The notes under the pieces were generated by a model. The model was not told the DNA's origin. It ran no database searches and worked only from the letters and a program-made list of their open reading frames with translations. Positions 16,315-24,686 of a DNA stretch of 64,000 nt are shown here, in pieces. The stretch lies in contig CAVWGE010000001.1 in the NCBI GenBank assembly GCA_963754385.1, positions 434,001-498,000 of the forward strand, given 5' to 3'. Position 1 is the first letter of the stretch. Every line of letters starts with the position of its first letter. The position numbers and the translations under genes were made by a program. This DNA is from 9FT-COMBO-48-23 sp963754385. GTDB lineage: Bacteria > Chloroflexota > Dehalococcoidia > GIF9 > UBA5629.

Positions 16315-17098
16315 CCTGTTTCCTTGATATGGTTTGTTCTAGCTTTCTCTTTATATTCTCGGCTTCGGCTACTGCTGCTGGAGCTGTTTCGAATACGCTT
16401 TTCCCCAGGCGGTCAGCTTCAGCGATTTCAGAGTGATAATTGATAAAACCTAATACCTCAAAATCAGGCAGGTTGTCGATAATAAACTTACGTTCATCGT
16501 CGTCGTGCGTTTTTGAGCCAACGATATAGCATTTTTTAACGCCCAAATCTTTGGCTAAATCCCGAATGGCCCGAGCTGTCTGAAAACTTCGCTGCCCCGG
16601 TTCAACTACTATGATGAAAGCATTTACACTTTTAGCCGTCCCGCGTCCCAGGTTCTCTACGCCGGCATCCATATCCATGATAACCACTTCAGACCTGCTT
16701 AAAACCAGATGGCTGACCAAGCTCTTGAGCAGCGCTCCTTCTGGACAGAGGCACCCACTGCCTCCCTTTTTTACCGTTCCCATGACTAGTAGCTTTATGC
16801 CGTCTTTTTGAATTGAAAACCGCTCGGGAATATCGTCAACTTTGGGATTAAGCTTGAAAAATGTGCCGAAGCTGCTTGGTTTAGCTCCGGTGCGTTCTTG
16901 TATCAGGTCTTGGAGTTCGGCGATTGGAGTTATGCGTCGGGCTTCGTCATCATCGATGCCCAAAGCTGTAGCTAAGTTAGCATCGGGATTAGCATCAATG
17001 GCTATGACCTTGTTGCCTTCAGTGGAATATATCCAGGCCAGAAGGCTTGTCAACGTAGTTTTGCCTACACCACCTTTACCAGTAATAGCTAGTTTCAT
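16307..17098 (-). CDS. cooC: CooC-type nickel-insertion ATPase
   Basis: MinD/Mrp-family P-loop ATPase. The deviant Walker A GKGGVGKTT is at residues 7-15, a second motif DANPDANLATALGI follows, and a CLC (CxC) motif in GGSGCLCPE matches the zinc-bridged dimer interface of CooC, which matures the Ni-Fe-S cluster of carbon monoxide dehydrogenase. Length 263 is normal. It is first in the nine-gene minus-strand operon; no CODH/acetyl-CoA synthase genes are in the window, so the client must lie elsewhere. A general MinD-like ATPase is the alternative, but the CxC favours CooC. Confidence 0.85.
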   Translation of the reverse strand: MKLAITGKGGVGKTTLTSLLAWIYSTEGNKVIAIDANPDANLATALGIDDDEARRITPIAELQDLIQERTGAKPSSFGTFFKLNPKVDDIPERFSIQKDGIKLLVMGTVKKGGSGCLCPEGALLKSLVSHLVLSRSEVVIMDMDAGVENLGRGTAKSVNAFIIVVEPGQRSFQTARAIRDLAKDLGVKKCYIVGSKTHDDDERKFIIDNLPDFEVLGFINYHSEIAEADRLGKSVFETAPAAVAEAENIKRKLEQTISRKQVG

Positions 17099-17257
17099 AT
17101 CCTATTACCAGGTTCTGAAGAAGACGGTTTTGCCGGTGGATTATCCCCAATCTTGGGATTATCATTTTCGTAGCAAATCTAGGTGGAGTATATCTGATGC
17201 TGAGGACAAAATCAAGGGGGTTTTTATCAAATCTAGTTCCCAAGTTAATTGAAGCAA

Positions 17258-17272
17258 TGCTATAATAACACG
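17258..17272 (+). promoter_or_regulatory. Extended -10 promoter giving a leaderless tyrA mRNA
   Basis: TGC-TATAAT (17258-17266) is a perfect extended -10. The next six bases AACACG end right at GTG 17273, so the expected transcription start coincides with the start codon. A partial -35 (TTCCCA) lies 18 nt upstream. Confidence 0.65.
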
Positions 17273-18130
17273 GTGCGCCTTGCTATTATAGGGCTTGGTC
17301 TTATTGGTGGCTCTATAGGTTTGGCTTTGAAACAAGCCAGTTGGCGGCAGGCTGAAATAGTTGGCTACGCCCACCGTCATAAAACAGGCTCTTTAGCATT
17401 GAAATTAGGCGCTGTCGATAGGGTTGAATCAGACCTCTGTGAAACAGTCAAAGGTGCTGACATTGTTATTATTGCTACGCCAGTTCTGACCATAAAGGGC
17501 ATTTTTTTGCAAATAGCTCCTGGCTTATCAGGTGGTTCCGTTGTTACCGATACTGCAAGTACTAAATTACAGGTCATGCGATGGGCAGAAGAGTTGTTGC
17601 CGCAAGGTATAGATTTCGTTGGTGGTCATCCCATGGCAGGTAAAGAAATATCAGGAATCAGTGCTGCCACAGCCGACCTGTTTCGCAATTGCACTTACTG
17701 CCTAACGCCAGCACCACAGGCCAGGTCGGCAGCAGTGCGGACTGTGAAGGAAATGGTAAAGAAACTGGGAGCTATTCCCCTAACCATCGGTGCTCAGGAA
17801 CATGACAGCTTAGTAGCTGGTGTTAGTCATCTACCATTATTACTGTCGGTGGCTCTAGTCTCAGCGACTACTAAAAATCCCTCTTGGCGGCAGATGTCAC
17901 GCATAGCAGCCAGTGGTTATCGTGACCTTACTCGTTTGGCCTCAGGTAATCCGGAGGTTAATGCACATATTTGCCTCAGTAATCAGGCTGCTATTGTCTC
18001 TTGGATCGATGTGTTCAGCGAGGAGCTACAAAGGCTGCGTAAGCTGGTGGCTGACGGGAGTAATGAAATAGAAAAGACTCTGGCTCTTGCTAATGAGGCG
18101 AGGCAGAAATGGCTGAAAAGGCGCTGTTAA
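17273..18130 (+). CDS. tyrA: Prephenate/arogenate dehydrogenase
   Basis: NAD(P)-dependent oxidative decarboxylation of prephenate toward tyrosine. The N-terminal Rossmann motif GLGLIGGSIG, GGHPMAGKEISG and the helical C-terminal dimerisation domain (GVSHLPLLLS) are typical; 285 residues from GTG 17273. The frame extends to a TTG at 17249, but that would place a perfect extended -10 inside the gene, and the conserved sequence begins at VRLAIIGLG, so the GTG is chosen. No chorismate mutase domain is fused. aroA overlaps its 3' end by 22 nt. Confidence 0.92.
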   Translation: MRLAIIGLGLIGGSIGLALKQASWRQAEIVGYAHRHKTGSLALKLGAVDRVESDLCETVKGADIVIIATPVLTIKGIFLQIAPGLSGGSVVTDTASTKLQVMRWAEELLPQGIDFVGGHPMAGKEISGISAATADLFRNCTYCLTPAPQARSAAVRTVKEMVKKLGAIPLTIGAQEHDSLVAGVSHLPLLLSVALVSATTKNPSWRQMSRIAASGYRDLTRLASGNPEVNAHICLSNQAAIVSWIDVFSEELQRLRKLVADGSNEIEKTLALANEARQKWLKRRC

Positions 18131-19419
18131 GAAGAATCTCATCCCCCAAGCAGTTGGTCGGAGAAGTCACTGTGCCCGGTGATAAATCTATTTCACACCG
18201 TGCTCTCATCCTCAGCAGTTTGGCGTTAGGTAGCAGTAAAATCAGTAATATTTCGCCCGGGAGAGATTGTCAATCAACTATAAATTGTTTGAAGGCCCTC
18301 GGTGTAAGGTTTGCAAGACAAGAAAACGAACCGATGGCTATACTCATTCACGGTGTTGGTAACACAAGCTTAACCGAAGCTAAAGATATTCTCAATGTTG
18401 GGAATAGTGCTACAACTATGCGCCTTCTCAGTGGTGTACTTGCTGTCCAACCCTTCCTTTCCATATTTACTGGTGATAGTTCTATTCGTTCTCGGCCTAT
18501 GAAGCGGTTGATTGAGCCACTTCTTTTGATGGGTGCTGAAATATATGGGCGTGGCGAGGATTCTTTTGCTCCTTTGGTTATCAGGGGTAAGAGACTCTAC
18601 GGTGTTACCTACTCCTTACCAATACCCAGCGCTCAGATTAAATCTGCAATTTTGCTGGCAGGCCTCTTTGCTGGCGGGAGCACTGCTATAGAGGAGTCTC
18701 AGCATTCTCGTGACCACACCGAGCGGCTGCTCAAACGGATGGGTGCTAAACTCGAAAGTGACGATTCTCATATTTTCTTGACACCGTTAACAGCTCCCTT
18801 AACTTCAGTTGATCTTTGTGTGCCTGGTGACATCAGTTCAGCAGCTTACTGGCTGGTTGCCGGAGCCATACATCCAAATGCTAAGATTAAAATAGCAAAC
18901 TGCGGCATTAATCCGACACGGGCTGGGATTATAGATGTACTTTTAGCTATGGGGGCCAAACTTAAAATAGAGAATCAACGATTGGAAGGCAATGAGCCAC
19001 TTGCTGACCTGTATGTAGAATCCAGTCGATTGAAGGCTGTTGAAATCAGCGGGTATATAATTCCTCGTTTAATCGATGAGATACCGCTTTTGGCTGTGGC
19101 AGCCTGTGTAGCTCAAGGCGATACGTTAATCAGGGGGGCTGGTGAGTTGCGGGTCAAAGAATCTGATAGAATTAAGACTACAGCCCAAGAGCTTTCCCGC
19201 CTGGGTGCCAATATAGAAGAATTATCCGATGGTATGGTTATTCATGGTGGTAGACTATTGCTAGGCGCAGAGGTTAGAAGCCATTTTGACCATAGGCTGG
19301 CAATGAGTTTGGCAGTAGCTGGTCTGGTAGCTAAGGGAAGCACCTTGATTCATAATACTCGTGTTGTAGAAATATCCTATCCTGATTTTTGGGAAGAGAT
19401 GGAAAATCTTGCCAGATAG
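18109..19419 (+). CDS. aroA: 3-phosphoshikimate 1-carboxyvinyltransferase (EPSP synthase)
   Basis: Sixth step of the shikimate pathway, joining shikimate-3-phosphate and PEP. The 436 residues carry PGDKSISHRALIL, the GNSATTMRLL loop, RDHTERLLKRMG, RVKESDRIK and HFDHRLAMS. The GNSATTMR form of the usual GNAGTxxR loop deserves note, since this loop determines PEP-site properties. It overlaps tyrA; aroQ is elsewhere in the window at 55738-56178. Confidence 0.96.
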   Translation: MAEKALLRRISSPKQLVGEVTVPGDKSISHRALILSSLALGSSKISNISPGRDCQSTINCLKALGVRFARQENEPMAILIHGVGNTSLTEAKDILNVGNSATTMRLLSGVLAVQPFLSIFTGDSSIRSRPMKRLIEPLLLMGAEIYGRGEDSFAPLVIRGKRLYGVTYSLPIPSAQIKSAILLAGLFAGGSTAIEESQHSRDHTERLLKRMGAKLESDDSHIFLTPLTAPLTSVDLCVPGDISSAAYWLVAGAIHPNAKIKIANCGINPTRAGIIDVLLAMGAKLKIENQRLEGNEPLADLYVESSRLKAVEISGYIIPRLIDEIPLLAVAACVAQGDTLIRGAGELRVKESDRIKTTAQELSRLGANIEELSDGMVIHGGRLLLGAEVRSHFDHRLAMSLAVAGLVAKGSTLIHNTRVVEISYPDFWEEMENLAR

Positions 19420-19440
19420 TAAGAGAGCTTCAAGGAGGTT

Positions 19441-19725
19441 GTGATGAGTGCAGAGCTGGTTCATATAGGTTTTGATAATATTATCGCCATGAGCCGGGTG
19501 ATTGTTATGCTGTCGCCCACTCAGCAGCCGACGAAACGTCTCATTCAGGAGGCTAGAAATAAAGGCATGCTAATTGATGCTACCCACGCCAGAAAGGCTA
19601 AAGCAGCTGTAGTTATGGATACAGGGCACATAGTGTTAGCTGCTATTTCCGCAGAGACTATTGCCAGAAGGCTAGATGCCAGTCGGGGAGAAGCTAGTTT
19701 TAAATCAGGAGGTGATGAGGAATAA
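19441..19725 (+). CDS. RemA-like (DUF370) putative regulator
   Basis: A 94-residue protein of the DUF370/RemA (YlzA) family, with typical LVHIGFDNIIAM, RVIVMLSP, and a middle ID(A)THARKAKAAVVMD followed by HIVLAAISAETIARR. RemA in Bacillus is a DNA-binding activator of matrix genes. In many bacteria the gene lies directly before gmk, as here (2-nt gap). AGGAGGTTGTG gives a clear ribosome-binding site. The regulatory role in this organism is inferred from family only. Confidence 0.88.
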   Translation: MMSAELVHIGFDNIIAMSRVIVMLSPTQQPTKRLIQEARNKGMLIDATHARKAKAAVVMDTGHIVLAAISAETIARRLDASRGEASFKSGGDEE

Positions 19726-19727
19726 AA

Positions 19728-20351
19728 GTGACTCATGACAAGTTAAATGCAACTCCATCTGCAAATCCCCTTCTTATTGTTATCTCGGGTTTCTCTGGTG
19801 TTGGCAAGGATGCTGCATTAGGTAAGATGAAAAAGGCGGGTTTACCTTTCCACTATGTTGTGACGACTACGACTCGCCCGAAGCGTCCCGGAGAGAAGGA
19901 CGGTGTTGACTATCATTTCTTGCCCGAAGACAAATTCCGCCAAATGATTATGACGAATCAGTTTTTGGAATGGGCAAAGGTTTATGGTAATTACTATGGC
20001 GTGCCTAAGCAAGAAATAGAGGAGGCATTAAAAAAGGGACAGGACACTATTGTAAAGGTGGATGTTCAGGGGGCAGCTACCCTCAAACGGATTTTACCGG
20101 ATGCAGTATTTATCTTCCTTATGGCTCCATCGACAGAAGAATTGGCTAACCGTTTGAAACAGCGGCACGGCTTGCACTCAGCAGATTTAGACTTGCGATT
20201 AAGCAAAGCCCGGGAGGAGATAGAAAGCTTACCCCTATTCGATTACGTCGTGGTAAGCCATACAGACAACATAGACCTCACTGTTACCCAGATAAATGCT
20301 ATAGTCACTGCTGAGAAAAGCCGGTTAAAACCAAGAGTGGTAAGGTTATAG
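19728..20351 (+). CDS. gmk: Guanylate kinase
   Basis: Phosphorylates GMP to GDP. The 207-residue protein has the GMP-binding TTRPKRPGEKDGVDYHF and the lid FLEWAKVYGNYYGVP. The P-loop reads GFSGVGKDA: the Ser/Thr that normally follows GK is Asp. The remaining catalytic residues look intact, so this is probably a lineage variant rather than a loss. Starts at GTG 19728 after GAGGAATAAAA; coupled to the RemA-like gene. Confidence 0.94.
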   Translation: MTHDKLNATPSANPLLIVISGFSGVGKDAALGKMKKAGLPFHYVVTTTTRPKRPGEKDGVDYHFLPEDKFRQMIMTNQFLEWAKVYGNYYGVPKQEIEEALKKGQDTIVKVDVQGAATLKRILPDAVFIFLMAPSTEELANRLKQRHGLHSADLDLRLSKAREEIESLPLFDYVVVSHTDNIDLTVTQINAIVTAEKSRLKPRVVRL

Positions 20352-20379
20352 GACTGCCTAGTACAGTTCAGTGTTTTTT
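20351..20379 (+). terminator. Weak intrinsic terminator after gmk
   Basis: GGACTG (20351-20356) pairs with CAGTTC (20364-20369) with one G-U pair and a 7-nt loop; six T follow after four bases. Weak stem, but placed between convergent gmk and ybeY. Confidence 0.35.
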
Positions 20380-20494
20380 GTTGTAGCTGATGAAGATAGC
20401 CTTCGATCTATCAGTCTTAAGGTCAATGAGCTTCTGAAGTGAGGTATTTGCTTGACTTGGTTACCTCATACGTAATAGTTGTGCCATTTTGTCC

Positions 20495-20974
20495 TTAGAT
20501 TAAGTCTAGGCTTTTAAGAATCTTGTTTTCTCTGGCTTTCATCTGTTGTTCCTCTTCAGGAAGCTCATCGTCGCAACCTAAGAGATGAAGAATCCCATGA
20601 ACAATTAACAATGCTAGTTCTCGTACTATATCATGGCCTTGCTCTTGCGCTTGCCTGACTGCCTGAGGATATGAAATCACCACTTCACCCAGATGACGGA
20701 CCCCGTCCGGAGGGCCTACAAAGCGGAGTTCGGATTCTTGACTCGTGCCGGGAACCATATGGAAAGCGAGTACGTCGGTAGGTTGGTCCTCACCTCGATA
20801 GGTTTTATTTAGCTTTTGAATTGTTTTGCTATCGGTGATGACCAATCCCATCTCCACTGGTGAGCAAATGCCTTCGGCTTCAAGGGTTCTTATGGCTATT
20901 CTTTGAAGCCAGCTTTCCTCCAGGGGGATTTTCAGCCTCTGTTTTACAGAGATGTTGATTTCTAGCTCAGCCAT
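20495..20974 (-). CDS. ybeY: Endoribonuclease YbeY
   Basis: Metal-dependent RNase for 16S rRNA 3' maturation and ribosome quality control. A 159-residue protein with the family core YRGEDQPTDVLAF, LGEVVIS and the metal site HGILHLLGCDD. In the usual HGxLHLxGyDH the three zinc ligands are His; here they are His126, His130 and Asp136, so the third ligand is Asp. Asp can bind zinc, so activity is plausible. It is convergent with gmk. Confidence 0.92.
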   Translation of the reverse strand: MAELEINISVKQRLKIPLEESWLQRIAIRTLEAEGICSPVEMGLVITDSKTIQKLNKTYRGEDQPTDVLAFHMVPGTSQESELRFVGPPDGVRHLGEVVISYPQAVRQAQEQGHDIVRELALLIVHGILHLLGCDDELPEEEQQMKARENKILKSLDLI

Positions 20975-21045
20975 GGCTTGTTCCTACCGAGGCATCATAT
21001 CAAAATAGCTCGTTGCAATAAAGGCCCACGAGCCTTTTAATTTGG

Positions 21046-21075
21046 TTGAAAGCAATAAAAAGACTATGATATATT
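21046..21075 (+). promoter_or_regulatory. Promoter of tRNA-Ser(GCT)
   Basis: TTGAAA (21046-21051), an 18-nt spacer, TATATT (21070-21075). Expected start near 21082, about 20 nt before the tRNA. Confidence 0.55.
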
Positions 21076-21101
21076 GAACTTGGGAATTTCTCTGTGTAAC
21101 T

Positions 21102-21193
21102 GGAGGGATCGCATAGTGGTCTAGTGCGGCCGCCTGCTAAGCGGTTGCTCCGAGAAATCGGGGTCATGGGTTCGAATCCCATTCCCTCCGCCA
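21102..21193 (+). tRNA. tRNA-Ser(GCT)
   Basis: Acceptor GGAGGGA/TCCCTCC, anticodon arm GCCGC-CTGCTAA-GCGGT (GCT), long class II variable arm, T loop TTCGAAT, discriminator G and encoded CCA. Confidence 0.95.
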
Positions 21194-21272
21194 TTCCAGA
21201 TGTAGAATCTCAATTCCATTAAGCCAAGTTCAAGTCTTATTTAAGGAAACCTCGAAAAATCAGGAATTAGGT

Positions 21273-22580
21273 ATGCACAAGTATTACATTTGGACAATAG
21301 GTTGCCAGATGAACAAAGCTGAATCACAACGAGTGGCTGATTATCTAGAGCTATTTGGCTATCAGTCTACTCCTGTGCTGCAGAAAGCTGACTTAGTTTT
21401 GCTTAATACCTGTGTGGTACGGCAGAGCGCTGAAGGCAAAGTCATTGGTATGCTTGGCTACTTGAAGGGCATTAAGAACAGCAAACCAGATTTGTCTATT
21501 TTAGTCACCGGCTGCTTTGTTGATTCTGATGTTAAGCAACTTCATAAGAGCTTTCCGCATGTTGACCTGTTCTTTAAACCTGGTGATTACGACGTATTGC
21601 TCAACTGGACTGAAAAGCAACGTATTAGTGTACATGGGTACAAAATAGGCTTGCCTTTAACCAAGAGCGTAGCAGTCAGTGCTTTTGTCCCTATTATTCA
21701 AGGGTGCAACAATTTCTGTTCCTATTGCATTGTCCCCTACCGGCGGGGGAGAGAAAAGAGTCGGGTTGTAGATGAAATAGTTTGTGAAGTAAGCACGCTA
21801 GTGAAGCATGGAGCGAAAGAAGTCACCTTATTGGGCCAAAATGTGAATTCCTATGGGCATGACCTCCCAACACAGCCTAGCCTTAGCGACCTGCTCACCG
21901 AGTTAAACAATATTAACGGGCTGTCCAGGATACGTTTTCTAACAAATCATCCCAAGGACATGAGGCAAGAGCTTATTAAAGCAGTCGCCTCTCTAGATAA
22001 GGTCTGCGAGCATATATGCCTTCCTCTCCAGGCAGGAGACAGTGATGTGCTCAAAGCTATGCGGCGAGGTTATACAGTAGAACAATATCGCCACCTTGTT
22101 GATGACGTTCGCAATTATATCCATGAGGTGGCGCTTAGCACCGATGTCATCGTTGGCTTTCCCGGTGAAAGTGAGGAGCAATTTGAGCGTACTTTGGCTG
22201 TACTTGAAGAAGTGAGGTTCGATACTGTCCATGTTGCTGTTTACTCTACACGTCCTGGCACCATCGCCTCAAGGGAATATGAGGACGATGTTCCGCCTGA
22301 GATTAAGAAGGGACGCCTTGACAGAGTTGAAACACTTCAAGCCGAGATAGCAGGTGAAATTAACTCTCGGCTTATAGATAAAGCAGTGGAGGTGTTGATA
22401 GAGGGCAAAAAAGGCGGAAAATGGTATGGGCGCACCCAGAGCAACAAACTGGTTTTCTTTGAAAGTGGCGGTAATTGCCTGGGGCAGTTGATAGATGTTA
22501 CTATAACTAAGGCCAGCCCATGGGCATTACAAGGTGAAATCGCAATTAGTGATAATAGCTTGGAAGAGCCAAAAAGATGA
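21273..22580 (+). CDS. miaB: tRNA-2-methylthio-N6-dimethylallyladenosine synthase MiaB
   Basis: Radical-SAM methylthiotransferase acting on i6A37 of tRNA. It has the N-terminal MTTase domain with three cluster cysteines (TIGCQMN, LNTCVVR, VTGCFVD), the radical SAM motif CNNFCSYC (about residues 144-151), and a C-terminal TRAM region. The motif YCIVPYRRGREKSR and the 435-residue length fit MiaB rather than RimO or MtaB. It works after MiaA (12205-13155). It ends 4 nt inside nadB. Confidence 0.93.
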   Translation: MHKYYIWTIGCQMNKAESQRVADYLELFGYQSTPVLQKADLVLLNTCVVRQSAEGKVIGMLGYLKGIKNSKPDLSILVTGCFVDSDVKQLHKSFPHVDLFFKPGDYDVLLNWTEKQRISVHGYKIGLPLTKSVAVSAFVPIIQGCNNFCSYCIVPYRRGREKSRVVDEIVCEVSTLVKHGAKEVTLLGQNVNSYGHDLPTQPSLSDLLTELNNINGLSRIRFLTNHPKDMRQELIKAVASLDKVCEHICLPLQAGDSDVLKAMRRGYTVEQYRHLVDDVRNYIHEVALSTDVIVGFPGESEEQFERTLAVLEEVRFDTVHVAVYSTRPGTIASREYEDDVPPEIKKGRLDRVETLQAEIAGEINSRLIDKAVEVLIEGKKGGKWYGRTQSNKLVFFESGGNCLGQLIDVTITKASPWALQGEIAISDNSLEEPKR

Positions 22581-24121
22581 GCTGTTATGATTACGTCATA
22601 ATTGGCAGTGGCATTGCTGGACTTTATACTGCCTTGCTAGCCAAAGAAGCGGGTAGTGTTCTACTTCTGACTAAAGGTAGCATCGAAGATTGCAATACCA
22701 GGCATGCGCAAGGCGGAATTGCTGCTCCGATAGGCAAAAATGATTCTCCGGAGCTTCATTTCCAGGACACAATGAATGCCGGTGACGGCTTATGTGACCC
22801 TGAAGCAGTGCGCATTCTGGTTAATGAGGCACCTGACCGCATTGCTGACCTTATAAAATTCGGTGTTCCATTTGACACAGTGAATGGAGAAGTTGCTCTA
22901 ACCAGAGAAGCTGCTCATAGTGTCCCTCGCATTCTTCACGCTGGTGGTGATGCTACAGGTGAGCACATTGAAGTTACTCTTAGTCGGCGGGTGCGCATGT
23001 CGTCGATAAAAGTCCTTGAATACTGTTTAGCTACTCAAGTTCTGATAGATAATGGCAGGGTTAAGGGTGTGCGAGCCCTCGATTCTCGTACTGGTCTGGT
23101 TGAAGAGTATGAATGTCGTTTTATTATTCTAGCTACGGGTGGTGCCGGGCGACTGTTTAAGTACACTACCAACTCTGATGTAGCCACTGGTGATGGTATA
23201 GCGCTGTCTTTTCAAGCCGGTGCCGAAATCACCGATATGGAGTTCTTCCAGTTTCATCCGACTGCTGTTCGCCTCCCTGGCATTCCAACGTTCCTCATCA
23301 GTGAAGCTGTACGTGGAGAAGGAGGCATCTTACGCAATGTAGAAGGCTATCGCTTTATGCCCGATTATACGCCTGAAGCTGAGCTAGCACCCAGGGATGT
23401 AGTAGCCAGGAGCATTCTCTATGAGGTGAGAAAGACTGGGAGCGACCGGGTATTTTTGGACGTAACTCATATACCTGCTCGCCGAACTACCACGCGTTTC
23501 CCGCATATTTACCGATTCTGTCTTGAGCATGGGCTAGATATCACTAAAGGTCTTATCCCGGTAGCTCCGGCTGCGCATTACTTAATGGGTGGGATTAAAG
23601 TCAATATCTGGGGTGAGACCAACATCGCTGGCTTGTTCGCTGCTGGTGAAACTGCTTGCACTGGTGTCCATGGTGCCAATAGGCTGGCCTCGAACTCATT
23701 GCTTGAAGTCGTGGTCTTCAGTAAACGGATTATTGAAAGGACTCAGGATGGGGATAAGGTTATCCCGACATTGTCAGCTACTCAAACTGGCTGCTATTAT
23801 CTGGAAGAGCGAAAGAAACTAAAGGCTGTACCGCAGCTTAACTTGCCAAACCTCCAATCTCTTCTCTGGGATAAGGTAGGTATCATTCGTTCTGGCGAAG
23901 GTTTGTCTAAGGCTGCGGATATCTTAGCTACCTGGCATTGTTCGCTATCTCAGCCAACAGACCGACCTTCTTACGAGTTGAATAACATGATATTGAATGC
24001 TCGCCTTATGGCTGAAGCTGCCTTGCTTCGTCAGGAAAGTAGGGGTGCTCATTTCCGTACTGATTTTCCTAAACCTTCAACAGACTGGCAAAAGCACATC
24101 GTTTTCAAGACATCTAACTAA
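22577..24121 (+). CDS. nadB: L-aspartate oxidase
   Basis: First step of de novo NAD synthesis, oxidising aspartate to iminoaspartate. The 514-residue flavoprotein belongs to the succinate dehydrogenase/fumarate reductase flavoprotein family: FAD motif GSGIAGLYTALLA, RHAQGGIAAP, EFFQFHPTA, and VHGANRLASNSLLE with the C-terminal helical domain. In an anaerobe fumarate is the likely electron acceptor. No nadA or nadC is adjacent. It overlaps miaB. Confidence 0.93.
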   Translation: MSCYDYVIIGSGIAGLYTALLAKEAGSVLLLTKGSIEDCNTRHAQGGIAAPIGKNDSPELHFQDTMNAGDGLCDPEAVRILVNEAPDRIADLIKFGVPFDTVNGEVALTREAAHSVPRILHAGGDATGEHIEVTLSRRVRMSSIKVLEYCLATQVLIDNGRVKGVRALDSRTGLVEEYECRFIILATGGAGRLFKYTTNSDVATGDGIALSFQAGAEITDMEFFQFHPTAVRLPGIPTFLISEAVRGEGGILRNVEGYRFMPDYTPEAELAPRDVVARSILYEVRKTGSDRVFLDVTHIPARRTTTRFPHIYRFCLEHGLDITKGLIPVAPAAHYLMGGIKVNIWGETNIAGLFAAGETACTGVHGANRLASNSLLEVVVFSKRIIERTQDGDKVIPTLSATQTGCYYLEERKKLKAVPQLNLPNLQSLLWDKVGIIRSGEGLSKAADILATWHCSLSQPTDRPSYELNNMILNARLMAEAALLRQESRGAHFRTDFPKPSTDWQKHIVFKTSN

Positions 24122-24198
24122 GCGCGAGAAGACAAGCCGTACCCGCGTGAAACATAAAACATCTTTGTTACCAGCTCAAATTTGTCGGAGGGAGGCTT

Positions 24199-24576
24199 AT
24201 GGAAAAGATAATTCATGATGTAGATGTTCTTATGAAAGGTGGACCTTATTCCCATGTTGTGGAAGCAGGAGGCTTTCTGTTTGTGTCTGGCATAGTTCCT
24301 ACAGACCCAGAAAAGAAATTAGCCATAACTGACGATGTAAAAGCGGCTACTGAACTGGTTCTCACCAACATAAAGAAAGCATTAGAGTCGGTAGGCAGTG
24401 GACTCGATAAAATTGTTAAAGCGACTGTTTTCCTGCGGGATATGGCGGACTTCAATGGCATGAACGAGGTTTATAGGGCCTTTTTTCCTGAAAATCCTCC
24501 AGCACGCTCCTGTGTAGCTGTAAGGGAAATTCCTGGCAATTATCCCCTAGAGATAGAAGTTATCGCCATAAAGTGA
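24199..24576 (+). CDS. RidA/YjgF-family reactive-intermediate deaminase
   Basis: A 125-residue homotrimeric protein of the YjgF/YER057c/UK114 family that hydrolyses reactive enamines/imines. The catalytic Arg is present in NPPARSCVAV, with GGFLFVSGIVP at the N-terminal half and FLRDMADFNGMN. A clear GGAGGGAGG site precedes the ATG. The position after nadB may be functional, since NadB releases iminoaspartate, a possible RidA-type substrate; that link is inference. Confidence 0.9.
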   Translation: MEKIIHDVDVLMKGGPYSHVVEAGGFLFVSGIVPTDPEKKLAITDDVKAATELVLTNIKKALESVGSGLDKIVKATVFLRDMADFNGMNEVYRAFFPENPPARSCVAVREIPGNYPLEIEVIAIK

Positions 24577-24607
24577 GCCATTCGGGCAAGGTAACAAAAC
24601 AGGTAAC

Positions 24608-24623
24608 ATGAAAGAATAATGCA
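24608..24623 (+). repeat. Left subterminal inverted repeat of the IS
   Basis: ATGAAAGAATAATGCA, exactly the reverse complement of 25909-25924. Matching stops on both sides, so the repeat is 16 bp. Confidence 0.85.
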
Positions 24624-24686
24624 CCTCCGGAAACTATGGTGTACAGTTTAGATTGAACAACCAAATATATAAAAAGGAGGTGCTGA

